From assembly GCF_003967075.1 (NCBI RefSeq), contig NZ_AP018664.1, positions 4,157,765 to 4,221,764 of the forward strand: DNA of 64,000 bases. Reading direction: 5' to 3'. Source of the stretch: Sphingobium amiense. GTDB lineage: Bacteria > Pseudomonadota > Alphaproteobacteria > Sphingomonadales > Sphingomonadaceae. The notes under the pieces are model-generated. The model was not told the origin of the DNA and did not search any database. It worked only from the letters and a program-made list of their open reading frames with translations. Positions 7,913 through 15,924 of this stretch are shown piece by piece. Numbering within the stretch: the stretch's first letter is position 1; each line of letters starts with the position of its first letter. Made by a program: the position numbers and the translations under genes.

Positions 7913-8634
7913 TGCGCATCGCGGCGGCACTGGCGGGCACGCTTGTCCTGCTGGCCGCCTGCGACGGGCTGACGCATGACGCCAGTGCGGATCGTCCGGC
8001 GGGCGCGCGCGCCTTTCCCCGCGCCGACCGTCCCGTCGCCCCCATCGTCTCGACCCGCTGGTCGAGCGAGGAAGCCCGCGACCGCGTCAACGAGGCGGAT
8101 GACATCATGGACCGCGCGGGCATCCGCCCCGGCATGACCGTGGCGGACATCGGGGCGGGCGAAGGATATTACACCGTGCGCCTCGCAAGGCGCGTGGGCG
8201 TGCATGGCCGGGTGCTGGCCGAAGACATCATGCCCGAAGTGATCGAGGCGCTGTCCCGCCGCATCACCCGCGAGAAGTGGGACAATGTCAGCGTGAAGCT
8301 CGGCGCGGCGGAAGACCCCAGGCTCCCCGACAACAGCTTCGACCGCATCCTCATGGTCCACATGTATCATGAGATCGCCGAACCATACGCTTTCCTCTGG
8401 AATCTCAGCCCCGCGCTGAAGAAGGATGGCGAACTGATCGTCGTCGATGCCGACCGCCCGACCGCCCAGCATGGCACGCCGCCCCGGCTCCTCGCCTGCG
8501 AACTGGCGGCGATGGGCTTTCGCATGGTGCAGCTCATTCCCAAACCCACGGCGGGCGGCTATCTCGCCCGCTTCCGCCGCAGCACGGCGCGGCCCGATCC
8601 GGCCAGCATCGTGCCCTGCGCGATGCGGGACTGA
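7912..8634 (+). CDS. Class I SAM methyltransferase-fold protein with lipoprotein signal
   Basis: 240 aa. The N-terminus MRIAAALAGTLVLLAAC is a convincing lipoprotein signal with a lipobox (LAAC, Cys at 17). The rest is a Rossmann methyltransferase: motif I DIGAGEGYYTVRLAR near residue 83, an acidic residue after strand 2 (EDI), and LPDNSFDRILMVHMYHEI near 145. That is odd, because S-adenosylmethionine is not expected outside the cytoplasm; either the signal is not used, the protein faces inward, or the fold has another role. The start codon shares a base with the prfB stop, so it is probably co-translated. Its substrate cannot be read from sequence. Confidence 0.8.
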   Translation: MRIAAALAGTLVLLAACDGLTHDASADRPAGARAFPRADRPVAPIVSTRWSSEEARDRVNEADDIMDRAGIRPGMTVADIGAGEGYYTVRLARRVGVHGRVLAEDIMPEVIEALSRRITREKWDNVSVKLGAAEDPRLPDNSFDRILMVHMYHEIAEPYAFLWNLSPALKKDGELIVVDADRPTAQHGTPPRLLACELAAMGFRMVQLIPKPTAGGYLARFRRSTARPDPASIVPCAMRD

Positions 8635-8644
8635 GGGAGAGGCG

Positions 8645-8902
8645 ATGCAACTGGACGATCAGCTCCGGCGCTATTTCGGGACCGACGATATCGACGCGGT
8701 TCCGCCCGACGCGCTGGCGGCGGGTATCGAGCGGATGCGCGTCGATCTCGGCCTCGAAAAGGACCGGGGCCGCCGCTTCGCTCTATGGTCGCTGCTGTTC
8801 CTGCTGGGCGAAGCGCCCGATCTCGACGTGACATTCAAGGATGCACAGGACCGCGACGCCGCCCGCACCTTCATGGAAATGACCGAGCGGGGCGAAGGCT
8901 AA
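8645..8902 (+). CDS. Small hypothetical protein (85 aa)
   Basis: Starts at an ATG preceded by GGGAGAGGCG, 10 bp after the methyltransferase gene, so it is the likely last gene of the prfB operon. The product is acidic (MQLDDQLRRYFGTDDIDAV) with a short hydrophobic patch (LWSLLFLLG, about residues 46-56) that looks like a buried helix rather than a membrane span. The coding frame shows the strong third-position GC of its neighbours. I do not recognise the family. Function unknown. Confidence 0.7.
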   Translation: MQLDDQLRRYFGTDDIDAVPPDALAAGIERMRVDLGLEKDRGRRFALWSLLFLLGEAPDLDVTFKDAQDRDAARTFMEMTERGEG

Positions 8903-8910
8903 GGCTCCAT

Positions 8911-9192
8911 TCAGGCCGCCCGCGAAGGCTGGCGGCGGCCCTGCTCCACCGGCGCATCGACCATCACCGCGACGCTGCGCCACCATTCCGCAGGCGTGCT
9001 GCTGAAGATCGACAGCGATCCATGGCGCGGATGCGCTTCCCATCCCGTCGCGCCCTCGACGAACCGCCAGCGGGCGTCGCAGTCGAGCGGCACATGGCGG
9101 AAGGGCGTGGCGCCCAACGGGTCGTGCACAGGGCGGAGCGCGCTCGGCACGTCGCGGATGCTGCCATCGGGAAAGGTCACGGATATCGTCAT
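8911..9192 (-). CDS. Small hypothetical protein, divergent from LysR regulator
   Basis: 93 aa from an ATG preceded by AGGAGG at ideal spacing, which decides this start over an upstream in-frame ATG. The first residues, MTISVTFPDGSIRDVPS, resemble the opening beta-hairpin of a TGS/ubiquitin-like domain, but the rest (TPAEWWRSVAVMVDAPVEQ) does not match a family I know. It is transcribed away from the LysR-type gene at 9368 with 175 bp between, the classic layout of a LysR regulator and its target. Function unknown. Confidence 0.65.
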   Translation of the reverse strand: MTISVTFPDGSIRDVPSALRPVHDPLGATPFRHVPLDCDARWRFVEGATGWEAHPRHGSLSIFSSTPAEWWRSVAVMVDAPVEQGRRQPSRAA

Positions 9193-9367
9193 GGCAGCCT
9201 CCTGTTCTGGTCTCTGGAGGATGAACGCGCGACAGGCCCGGCGGTTCAGGCGGGTTGCGACGAACGGGGGCGCATCGCCCACGTTGCGGCGGCTGTCCGC
9301 GTTGCAGGGCTTGACCTCCGCTCCCAAAGGGCGGACCAGAGCCGGAGTTTCCACGGTCCTCAGGTGA

Positions 9368-10285
9368 ATGATGCCCGCCCTGTCGCGGTTCCTGCGCTAC
9401 TTCATGGCGGTCGGCCAGCATGGCTCGATCCGCCGCGCGGCCGACGAACTCGGCATCTCTCCCTCCGCCGTCGACCGCCAGCTTCTGAATGCCGAAGCGG
9501 ACCTTGGCGCGCCACTCTTCGAACGGCTGCCGAGCGGGCTGCGGCTCACGGCGGCGGGCGAGGTGATGATGGCGGCGGGCCGCCGCTGGCAGAAGGATCT
9601 TGGCGAGGTGCGCGACCAGATCGCTGATCTTCAGGGGCTGCGGCGCGGCCATGTGCAGATCGCGATCATCGCCGCGCTGGCGAAAGGCCCGGTGCCCGCC
9701 ATGATCGCCGCGATCCAGACGCGCTATCCCGGCATCAGCATCGGCATCAGCGTGCTGGACAATGATGCCGTGCGCGCCGCCATCGCCTCGGGCGAGGCGG
9801 ACATGGGCATCCTGCTCGATCCGCACAGCTATCGCGATCTGGTCGTGCGCGCCTTCGTGGAGGTGGTGCTGGGCGTCGCGCTGCCGCCCGGTCACGCACT
9901 GGCGGCGAGGGCGGAGGTGCGCTTCTCCGCCTGCGCCGATTCGCCGCTGATCGTGCCCGCGCATCCGCTGGTGGTCAGCGAACAGCTTGCCGTGCTGGAG
10001 GGCGCGACGGGTCTCTCCCCGCTCCGGGCGGCGACCTGCGACGACAGCCAGATGATCGCCTCGCTGGTGATGCAGGGGGCGGGGCTGGGCATCCTCACCT
10101 CCATCGACGTGGTGACGGAGGTGGCGCAGGGGCGGCTCGCCTTCGCCCGCCTTTCCGATCCCATCCTGCGGCCCCTGACGCTCGCCCTCTGCACCGCGAG
10201 CGTGCGCACGCCGTCCCACGCGGCGGCGATGGCGCTGGGGGAGATTGAGGCGGGCTTCGCGCATCTTGGCTATGGCGGAGGCTGA
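9368..10285 (+). CDS. LysR-family transcriptional regulator
   Basis: 305 aa. The N-terminal winged helix-turn-helix (about residues 5-64) has the family signature GSIRRAADELGISPSAVDRQ followed by LGAPLFERLPSGLRLTAAG. The substrate-binding domain (about 90-295) has the usual two-lobe pattern with HVQIAIIAALA opening lobe 1. The effector is not predictable. The gene is divergent from the small gene at 8911-9192, and its own 3' neighbour, a phosphoribosyltransferase, follows after 6 bp, so both are candidate targets. Start: two adjacent ATG codons at 9368 and 9371. Confidence 0.9.
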   Translation: MMPALSRFLRYFMAVGQHGSIRRAADELGISPSAVDRQLLNAEADLGAPLFERLPSGLRLTAAGEVMMAAGRRWQKDLGEVRDQIADLQGLRRGHVQIAIIAALAKGPVPAMIAAIQTRYPGISIGISVLDNDAVRAAIASGEADMGILLDPHSYRDLVVRAFVEVVLGVALPPGHALAARAEVRFSACADSPLIVPAHPLVVSEQLAVLEGATGLSPLRAATCDDSQMIASLVMQGAGLGILTSIDVVTEVAQGRLAFARLSDPILRPLTLALCTASVRTPSHAAAMALGEIEAGFAHLGYGGG

Positions 10286-10291
10286 CCGGCC

Positions 10292-10810
10292 ATGACGCCC
10301 TACCTCTTCCCCATTTCGCACGACGCCTTTCTGGCCGATGTCGCGAGGCTCTCCGCCCGGCTGGACGCGGGCGGGTGGCGGCCCGATTATCTGGTCGGCA
10401 TCGGGCGCGGCGGCCTTGTCCCTGCGGTCCATGTCTCGCACCGGCTGAACATCCCCATGCTGTCGGTCGATTACAGCAGCAAGGTGGCGGGGTTCGCCGC
10501 CGAACTGCTCGGCAAGATCGCGGCGCAGAGCGCGGCGGGTGCAAGGCTGCTCTTCATCGACGACATCAATGACAGCGGCGGCACCATCGCCGATATCCGC
10601 CGCCTGCTGGGCGATCGTGGCTGCGACGCGGGCAATCTGCGTTTCGCCGTGCTGCTCAACAATATCCGTTCTCGGGAAAGCGTCGATTATCGCGCGCGCG
10701 ACATTGACCGGGACAGTGACCGGCGCTGGTTCGTCTTCCCGTGGGAAGCGGGCGCAGCGCGGGAGGACATCCTCGCCGAAGCGGCATCCGTGCCCGAAAG
10801 GCTGCGCTGA
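10292..10810 (+). CDS. Phosphoribosyltransferase (type I PRTase fold)
   Basis: 172 aa. It contains the PRPP-binding loop LLFIDDINDSGGTI (about residues 86-99) and an upstream PDYLVGIGRGGLVPAVHVSH segment typical of xanthine/hypoxanthine-type PRTases. Family members transfer the ribose-5-phosphate of PRPP to a purine base; the exact base is not determined here. The C-terminus ends in a WFVFPWE motif, which resembles Gpt-like enzymes. It is 6 bp downstream of the LysR gene and so probably in the same transcript. Confidence 0.85.
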   Translation: MTPYLFPISHDAFLADVARLSARLDAGGWRPDYLVGIGRGGLVPAVHVSHRLNIPMLSVDYSSKVAGFAAELLGKIAAQSAAGARLLFIDDINDSGGTIADIRRLLGDRGCDAGNLRFAVLLNNIRSRESVDYRARDIDRDSDRRWFVFPWEAGAAREDILAEAASVPERLR

Positions 10811-10930
10811 CCCTCGGGCTTTTGCCGCCATCCCCGCGAAGCCGTGCTGCTGCCGGAACAAGCATTGCTTGCGCGCGCTTTGTCTATAACATCCATAGAT
10901 AAGTCGCACGAGTCGGCACGGGAGACGGAC

Positions 10931-11110
10931 ATGGAAGGCCAGCAGGATCAGAAAGGCTTGTTTCGGCAATGGCGCACCCGCCTGTCGCAGGCGCTGCTGC
11001 GCGAACCCGCTGTCGTCCTGCTGGAACGCGAAGGCGACCTGCCGCCCGCCGCCATCGAACGCCAGCCCCGCCTTTATGACCAGAGCGCCGGGATACGCCC
11101 TTCCCTTTGA
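10931..11110 (+). CDS. Small hypothetical protein (59 aa)
   Basis: ATG preceded by GGGAGACGGAC, a good ribosome site. The product is hydrophilic and mixed-charge (MEGQQDQKGLFRQWRTRLSQ) with no membrane segment. The 120-bp spacer before it is AT-richer than average and holds an inverted repeat, TCTAT-N7-ATAGA, at 10883-10899, which could be an operator. The frame has coding-like GC at third positions but no recognisable family. Moderate support only. Confidence 0.45.
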   Translation: MEGQQDQKGLFRQWRTRLSQALLREPAVVLLEREGDLPPAAIERQPRLYDQSAGIRPSL

Positions 11111-11164
11111 CCGTCGCGTCTCTACATGGGGGCATCCTCATCGCTTCCCTTTTCCGGAGACCGC

Positions 11165-11758
11165 ATGACCACCCACAATCGTGACACGCCCCGCCCGGTC
11201 GAACCCCTGTTTCTGGAGCGCTGGTCGCCCCGCGCCTATGACGGTTCGCCGGTGCCGCAGGCCGATCTCGACACGATCTTCGACGCCGCGCGCTGGGCGC
11301 CGTCCGCCTTCAATTACCAGCCGTGGCGCTTTCTTTACGCGCACCGGGACAGCGCCGACTGGCAGCGTTTCCTGTCGCTCCTCATGCCCTTCAATCAGGG
11401 CTGGGTGAAGAATGCGGGCGTCATTGTCTTCATCGTCTCCGACACGCTCATGGCCGCCCCGGGGTCCGACGATTACAAACCCTCGCACAGCCACAGCTTC
11501 GATGCCGGAGCCGCATGGGCGCTGCTGGCGCTCCAGTCGACGCGTCTTGGCTATCATGCGCACGGCATGACCGGCGTCGATTTCGATGCGGCGCGCGCAG
11601 AACTGGGCGTCCCCGACCGCTACCGGATCGAGGCTGCCGCCGCCATCGGCCGGCAGGGCGACCGGTCGATCCTGCCCGAACCGCTTCAGGCGCGCGAGGA
11701 ACCCAGCGGCCGCCATCCGGTCGAAGCCTTCGCCTTTTCGGGCAGCTTCCCTGCCTGA
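11165..11758 (+). CDS. Nitroreductase-family flavoprotein
   Basis: 197 aa, FMN-dependent NAD(P)H oxidoreductase fold. Visible signature: RWSPRAYDGSPVP near the N-terminus (phosphate-binding Arg/Ser), DAARWAPSAFNYQPWRF (about 42-58), and the later GMTGVDFDAARAELGVP and AAAIGRQGD segments of the nitroreductase core. Such enzymes reduce nitro compounds, quinones or similar acceptors; the natural substrate is unknown. The start is the ATG after TTCCGGAGACCGC; an upstream in-frame ATG at 11126 lacks a ribosome site. Confidence 0.88.
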   Translation: MTTHNRDTPRPVEPLFLERWSPRAYDGSPVPQADLDTIFDAARWAPSAFNYQPWRFLYAHRDSADWQRFLSLLMPFNQGWVKNAGVIVFIVSDTLMAAPGSDDYKPSHSHSFDAGAAWALLALQSTRLGYHAHGMTGVDFDAARAELGVPDRYRIEAAAAIGRQGDRSILPEPLQAREEPSGRHPVEAFAFSGSFPA

Positions 11759-11797
11759 TTCGCGCGCTTGCGGATTGATCCTGCTTTGGGCAACATG

Positions 11798-11829
11798 GTC
11801 AAAGGTGTCGCTGTCGCGGCGCCTTTGAC
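11798..11829. promoter_or_regulatory. Inverted repeat just upstream of the LOV-HTH gene
   Basis: GTCAAAGG (11798-11805) and CCTTTGAC (11822-11829) are exact inverted repeats separated by 16 bases that also partly pair. The right arm ends 21 bp before the LOV-HTH start codon. It could be an operator for autoregulation by the LOV-HTH protein, or a leader hairpin. The dyad is seen directly; the role is inferred. Confidence 0.45.
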
Positions 11830-11850
11830 TCATTTGGCTGGCTGATTCCC

Positions 11851-12420
11851 ATGTCCCTGTCCGAAATGATCGCCGGAAGCGCGATGGCGGCGGTGCTCAC
11901 CAATCCCCGTCTGCCCGACAATCCCATTGTCGAATGCAATGAGGCGTTCCTGACGCTCACCGGCTATCACCGGGACGAGATCGTGGGGCGCAACTGCCGC
12001 TTTCTCGCAGGCGACACGCCGGAGCATGAGGCGACCGACACGATCCGCAGGGCCATCCACGAAAAGCGCCCGCTGCTGGTGGAGATCGTCAATTTCCGCA
12101 AGGACGGCACGCGCTTTCGCAACGCGCTGATGATCGCGCCCATCTTCGGGATGGACGGCGGCGTCGATTATTTCCTCGGCTCTCAGATGGCCGTGGAGGA
12201 CGATCGCGGCACCGACGCGCGGGATCGCATCGCCCGCCTTACCGACCGGCAGCGGGCGGTGCTGGTCGCGATGGCGGAAGGGCGGCTGAACAAGCAGATC
12301 GCCTATGACCTTGGCCTCACCGAACGCACCGTGAAGATGCACCGCGCCGCCATGCTCAAGGCGCTGGGCGTGCGCACCGCGGCCGAAGCGATCCGCCTCG
12401 TCATAGAGGCGGGTCTCTGA
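11851..12420 (+). CDS. Blue-light LOV-HTH transcription factor (EL222-like)
   Basis: 189 aa. A LOV (PAS) domain fills residues about 10-118 and carries the flavin-adduct cysteine at 49 in GRNCRFLAGD, with the flavin contacts N81 and N91 in the NFRKDGTRFRN strand and Q112 in the last strand (FLGSQMAV). A LuxR/GerE-type HTH follows (about 128-187: RLTDRQRAVLVAMAEG ... ERTVKMHRAAMLKALG). This is the architecture of EL222, in which blue light releases the HTH from the LOV domain to allow DNA binding. It is shorter than EL222 at the N-terminus. The gene stands alone between convergent and co-oriented genes, and its targets are unknown. Confidence 0.93.
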   Translation: MSLSEMIAGSAMAAVLTNPRLPDNPIVECNEAFLTLTGYHRDEIVGRNCRFLAGDTPEHEATDTIRRAIHEKRPLLVEIVNFRKDGTRFRNALMIAPIFGMDGGVDYFLGSQMAVEDDRGTDARDRIARLTDRQRAVLVAMAEGRLNKQIAYDLGLTERTVKMHRAAMLKALGVRTAAEAIRLVIEAGL

Positions 12421-12423
12421 ACG

Positions 12424-12453
12424 GGCGGGGAGGGGACAAAGGCCCCTCCCGCC
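12424..12453. terminator. Bidirectional hairpin terminator
   Basis: GGCGGGGAGGGG and CCCCTCCCGCC form a strong GC hairpin between the convergent LOV-HTH and dapD genes. There is no long T-run, so efficiency is uncertain. Confidence 0.55.
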
Positions 12454-12459
12454 GCCGGA

Positions 12460-13299
12460 TCAGTCGCGCAGCAGTTCGTTGATGCCGGTCTTGGACCGGG
12501 TCTGCGCGTCCACGCGCTTCACGATCACCGCGCAATAGAGGCTGGGTCCGGGCGTGCCGTCGGGCAGCGGCCTGCCGGGCAGGTTGCCGGGCACCACCAC
12601 CGAATAGGGCGGCACTTCGCCCATGAACACTTCGCCGGTCGCGCGGTCGATAATCTTGGTCGACTGGCCGATGAACACGCCCATCGACAGCACCGATCCC
12701 TTGCCGATGCGCACGCCTTCCACGACTTCGGACCGCGCGCCGATGAAACAGTCGTCCTCGATGATGACCGGGTCGGCCTGCAACGGTTCCAGCACGCCGC
12801 CGATGCCGACGCCGCCCGACAGGTGGACATTCTTCCCGATCTGCGCGCAGCTTCCCACCGTCACCCAGGTGTCGACCATCGTGCCTTCATCGACGAACGC
12901 GCCGATGTTGACGAAGCTCGGCATCAGGATGACGTTCTTCGCGATATGCGATCCCGCCCGCGCGAAGCTGCCCGGCACGGCGCGGAAACCGGCGGCGCGG
13001 AACGCCGCTTCGTCCCAGCCCGCGAACTTGCTCGGCACCTTGTCCCACCAGTGACCCGCGCCGGGACCGTTGTCGATCATGGCATTGTCGTTGAGGCGGA
13101 AGGACAGCAGCACCGCTTTCTTCGCCCACTGGTTGACCTGCCAGCCCTCCCCGGCAGGCTCCGCCACGCGCAGCGCGCCGCTGTCGAGCAGCGCCAATGC
13201 CTTGTCCACGGCCTGACGGATTTCGCCCTGCGTCTGGAGGTTGACGTTGGCCCGGTCTTCCCAGGCGGCGTCGATGGTGGCGATCAGGTCTTGGCTCAT
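12460..13299 (-). CDS. dapD: 2,3,4,5-tetrahydropyridine-2,6-dicarboxylate N-succinyltransferase
   Basis: Uses succinyl-CoA to acylate tetrahydrodipicolinate in the succinylase branch of lysine/meso-diaminopimelate synthesis. 279 aa, close to the family norm. An N-terminal helical domain is followed by left-handed beta-helix hexapeptide repeats ([20 protein letters not shown] and the [18 protein letters not shown] turn). The start is the ATG at 13299 with GGGGA about 8 bases upstream; the ATG at 13305 would sit on the ribosome site. It begins 2 bp after the stop of the HAD gene, so the two are one transcript. Confidence 0.95.
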   Translation of the reverse strand: MSQDLIATIDAAWEDRANVNLQTQGEIRQAVDKALALLDSGALRVAEPAGEGWQVNQWAKKAVLLSFRLNDNAMIDNGPGAGHWWDKVPSKFAGWDEAAFRAAGFRAVPGSFARAGSHIAKNVILMPSFVNIGAFVDEGTMVDTWVTVGSCAQIGKNVHLSGGVGIGGVLEPLQADPVIIEDDCFIGARSEVVEGVRIGKGSVLSMGVFIGQSTKIIDRATGEVFMGEVPPYSVVVPGNLPGRPLPDGTPGPSLYCAVIVKRVDAQTRSKTGINELLRD

Positions 13300-13301
13300 G
13301 G

Positions 13302-13967
13302 TCATTTCCCCAGAATGTCGGCCAGAAACGGCGTCAGATGGTCGGTTTCGAAGTCTATGAAATCGGGATGATGGTCGTGATTGCCCGCTTCGGAGCCATT
13401 GTTGACCCAGATCGTCGTCATGCCGATCGCCTTGGCGGGCTTCAGGTTGCGCGCCATATCCTCGAAGAAGGCGGCGCGGGTAGGCTCGACGGCGTGAACG
13501 CGGCACAGTTCGGCATAGCCCGACGGATCGGGCTTGGGCACATATTGGCAGGCATGGATGTCGTGGATCAGCTCGAACGCGCCCGATAGCCCCAGCCTGT
13601 CGAGCACGCGCCCGGCATAGGCGGCATCGCCATTGGTGAAGATCAGGCGGCGGCCCGGCAGCGCCGCGATGGCGTCGTTCAGCGCCGGATCGACCTCCAG
13701 CCGGTCCATCGAAATGTCATGCACATAATCGAGGAAGGCGCGCGGTTCGATGCCATGATGGCGCATCAGCCCCGACAATGTGGTGCCATGCTCCAGAAAA
13801 TAGCGCTTCTGCGTCTCCCGCGCCTGAACCGGATCGCACCCCAGCAATCCCTGGATGAACTCGCCCATCTTCACGTCGATCAGCGCGAACAGGTCCGCCT
13901 TCGCCGGATAGAGCGTGTTGTCGAGATCGAAGATCCACGTGTCAATATGGGCGAGGTCGCCAAGCAT
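13302..13967 (-). CDS. HAD-superfamily pyrimidine 5'-nucleotidase
   Basis: 221 aa. HAD motif I is FDLDNTLYP with the nucleophile Asp14 and acid Asp16; motif II is [14 protein letters not shown]; the Lys motif III is YVPKPDP; motif IV is FFEDMARNL. The order and the N-D-N-T-L-Y-P signature fit the pyrimidine 5'-nucleotidase (SDT1-like) subfamily, which dephosphorylates UMP/CMP-type substrates. It is followed by dapD with only 2 bp between, although no pathway link is evident. Substrate assigned by family only. Confidence 0.85.
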   Translation of the reverse strand: MLGDLAHIDTWIFDLDNTLYPAKADLFALIDVKMGEFIQGLLGCDPVQARETQKRYFLEHGTTLSGLMRHHGIEPRAFLDYVHDISMDRLEVDPALNDAIAALPGRRLIFTNGDAAYAGRVLDRLGLSGAFELIHDIHACQYVPKPDPSGYAELCRVHAVEPTRAAFFEDMARNLKPAKAIGMTTIWVNNGSEAGNHDHHPDFIDFETDHLTPFLADILGK

Positions 13968-14010
13968 GGCCGCGCCCTAGAGCGCCCGGATCAAGAGGGC
14001 AAGCCACGTT

Positions 14011-14060
14011 CCTCCCCGAGCTTGTCTCGGGGATGTGGCAGCCGAAGGCTGACGGAGGGG
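14011..14060 (+). repeat. REP-like repeat family A, solo copy
   Basis: CCTCCCCGAG-CTTGT-CTCGGGG hairpin, then GTGGC, a second hairpin AGCC-GAA-GGCT and the tail GACGGAGGGG. Architecture and fixed elements match the arms of DUF559 element 1, but both stems have different, compensated sequences. It lies between two minus-strand genes, without a DUF559 gene. Confidence 0.8.
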
Positions 14061-14097
14061 CATTGTGTCAATCCCTCTCTCCCCCATGAGGAACCGC

Positions 14098-14973
14098 TCA
14101 GCAGCCCGGTGCTTCGCTGTCCTGATAGAAGCGCTGCACCGCGTCCCACCCTTCCTGCGCTGTCTCGACCCAGGTCAGGAGGCTGAGGTCGGCGGGCGAA
14201 ATCACGCCTTCATCGGCCAGCGCGTCGAAATCCACGACCCGGTTCCAGAAATCCCTGCCATAGAGCAGGATCGGGATCGGCTTCATCTTGCCGGTCTGGA
14301 TCAGCGTCAGCAGTTCGAACATCTCGTCGAACGTGCCGAACCCGCCCGGAAACACGGCGAGCGCCCGCGCGCGCAGCAGGAAGTGCATCTTGCGCAGCGC
14401 GAAATAGTGGAACTGGAAGCTCAGCTCGGGCGTCACGAAGCGGTTGGGCGCCTGCTCATGCGGCAGGACGATGTTCATGCCGATGGTGGTCTGGCCGACA
14501 TCGGCCGCGCCGCGATTGGCCGCTTCCATGATCGAGGGGCCGCCGCCCGAACAGACGACGAAGTGACGGCATCCCGCCTCGTTCACCGGATATTGCGCCG
14601 CGATCCGGGCGAGCTTGCGCGCCTCGTCATAATAGCGCGCCTTGGCGCCCAGATTTTCCGCCACCCGCCGCTCATCGGGACTCGTCGCCGCGTCGATCCG
14701 CGCCTGCACCTGATCCGGCTCGGGAATGCGCGCCGATCCGTAGAAGACAAAAGTCGATTCGATCCGCGCCTCGTCCATCAGCAGTTGCGGCTTCAGCAGC
14801 TCAAGCTGGAACCTTACGGGCCGCAGATCCTCGCGCAGCAGAAATTCGGTGTCCTGAAAGGCGAGGCGATAGGCCGCGCTCTGCGTCTGGGGAGTGCCCG
14901 TCTGCTTGCGGGCGTCCACGGCCTCTTCGCGGGCCGGACGGAATTTGCGTTCTTCAATTTCTTTTTTCGTCAT
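14098..14973 (-). CDS. LOG-family Rossmann protein (TIGR00730-like)
   Basis: 291 aa. The family signature PGGFGTFDE lies at residues 209-217, with the upstream SGGGP at 142-146 and GMNIVLPHEQ. LOG-family proteins act as phosphoribohydrolases on nucleoside 5'-monophosphates (cytokinin ribotide in plants, AMP in bacteria); the bacterial substrate in this organism is unknown. About 70 N-terminal residues precede the fold (MTKKEIEERKFRPAREE), longer than the smallest members. The start ATG is the first available. Transcribed alone, away from the extensin-like gene's start. Confidence 0.87.
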   Translation of the reverse strand: MTKKEIEERKFRPAREEAVDARKQTGTPQTQSAAYRLAFQDTEFLLREDLRPVRFQLELLKPQLLMDEARIESTFVFYGSARIPEPDQVQARIDAATSPDERRVAENLGAKARYYDEARKLARIAAQYPVNEAGCRHFVVCSGGGPSIMEAANRGAADVGQTTIGMNIVLPHEQAPNRFVTPELSFQFHYFALRKMHFLLRARALAVFPGGFGTFDEMFELLTLIQTGKMKPIPILLYGRDFWNRVVDFDALADEGVISPADLSLLTWVETAQEGWDAVQRFYQDSEAPGC

Positions 14974-15076
14974 CCCGGCGACTTAATGCGCGCCCGTGAC
15001 AAAACCAAGGCCCGCCATCAGCCCGCCACCCGTTCGGCGCGCCTGAGAGTCAGCTGCAAAAGCCGCCCCTGCCGCC

Positions 15077-15784
15077 TTAGCGGCAAAAACCTCCACGCCC
15101 GCCCATGTCGAAGTGAAAATGATCGTGGTGCGCGGCGTTGTAATCGGGGCTGAGCACCGTGCTGAACCGCTTGCACGCGCTCGCCCGCACTGCTTCGAGG
15201 AACTGCCGTGTCCGCCCACCGCTGTTCCAGTCGTTCTGGATCGTGATCCGCCGTCCGTCCGACAGCACGAAGGCGCTGACGTCGATGGCGTTGCTGTGCG
15301 CATGTTCGGACAGCTTGCCGCTCCCCGCGATGGGGCGGCAATTATAGGTGCCAAACGTCTCGATCCGCTCGATCTCCGCGCCCAGGATCAGCCGCGCGGC
15401 AGGCTGCACGCCGTAACGCGCCCATGCCGCGAAATTGGCCGCAAGGCCGCAGGTCATCGCGCCAAGGTTGGTCGCGGGCACGCCGATGTCGATCAGCTTG
15501 ACGCTGCCGACCGCGCTGCACCCGCCGTCGAAACGCCGGTCGGGCAGGGGGGTGAAGCTCACCGCCTGCGATTGCAGCCGCGCGAAACATTGCCGCGTTT
15601 CCATCGCGGGCTGCGACGGCGCGCGCGCGACGGGCGGGCGTGAAGAGGGCGCGGCGACCCGCCCGCGCGGCACCAGATCGCCGCTGCACGCGCCAAGGCT
15701 CATCGCGCTTGCCAGCAGCACGGCGAAGGCCGCGCCGCGCCGGTTTCCCTTTGCCCGCTCTTCCATGAATCGGGCTTTTACCAT
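15077..15784 (-). CDS. Extensin-like family lipoprotein
   Basis: 235 aa. A signal peptide with lipobox (LASAMSLGAC, Cys near 33) is followed by a Pro/Ala-rich linker and an extensin-like C-terminal domain (about 60-235). That domain has conserved cysteines (QCFAR, GGCSAV, TCGLA, NCRPI, FCR at the end) and histidines (LSEHAHSNAIDVSAF, HHDHFHFDMGG) that suggest a metal or peptidase-like site. The SEHxxxxAxD plus HxDHFH pattern resembles D-Ala-D-Ala carboxypeptidase-like folds. Role unknown, probably envelope. It is divergent from serC. Confidence 0.82.
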   Translation of the reverse strand: MVKARFMEERAKGNRRGAAFAVLLASAMSLGACSGDLVPRGRVAAPSSRPPVARAPSQPAMETRQCFARLQSQAVSFTPLPDRRFDGGCSAVGSVKLIDIGVPATNLGAMTCGLAANFAAWARYGVQPAARLILGAEIERIETFGTYNCRPIAGSGKLSEHAHSNAIDVSAFVLSDGRRITIQNDWNSGGRTRQFLEAVRASACKRFSTVLSPDYNAAHHDHFHFDMGGRGGFCR

Positions 15785-15842
15785 CCCAACCCTTTCCGTG
15801 GGTTAACGAAAAATCGCTTCGTCGCATTTCACAACATCCTTG

Positions 15843-15918
15843 ACACCGCCGCCCGCATCTTTAGGGCGGCCGACGGGCCACGCGGTCCCAACGCCGCGCA
15901 GCTCTCTGCAAGGAGAAG
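15843..15918 (+). ncRNA. Possible serC leader RNA
   Basis: A serC RNA motif upstream of serC has been described in alphaproteobacteria. Here the serC leader contains a strong hairpin GCCGCCC-N9-GGGCGGC (15848-15870), a second GC-rich paired stretch around 15875-15900, then AGGAGAAGC before the start. Position and general form fit; I could not align it to the published consensus, so this is tentative. Confidence 0.4.
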
Positions 15919-15924
15919 CATGAC

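Noticed and set aside
8911-9192. Calling this a TGS-domain protein
   Set aside because: Only the first 15 or so residues resemble a TGS opening; the rest does not support the fold.
8783-10969. A 728-codon minus-strand frame across the LysR and phosphoribosyltransferase genes
   Set aside because: It spans several genes with clear domains on the plus strand, has no ribosome site and no recognisable domain; treated as a shadow.
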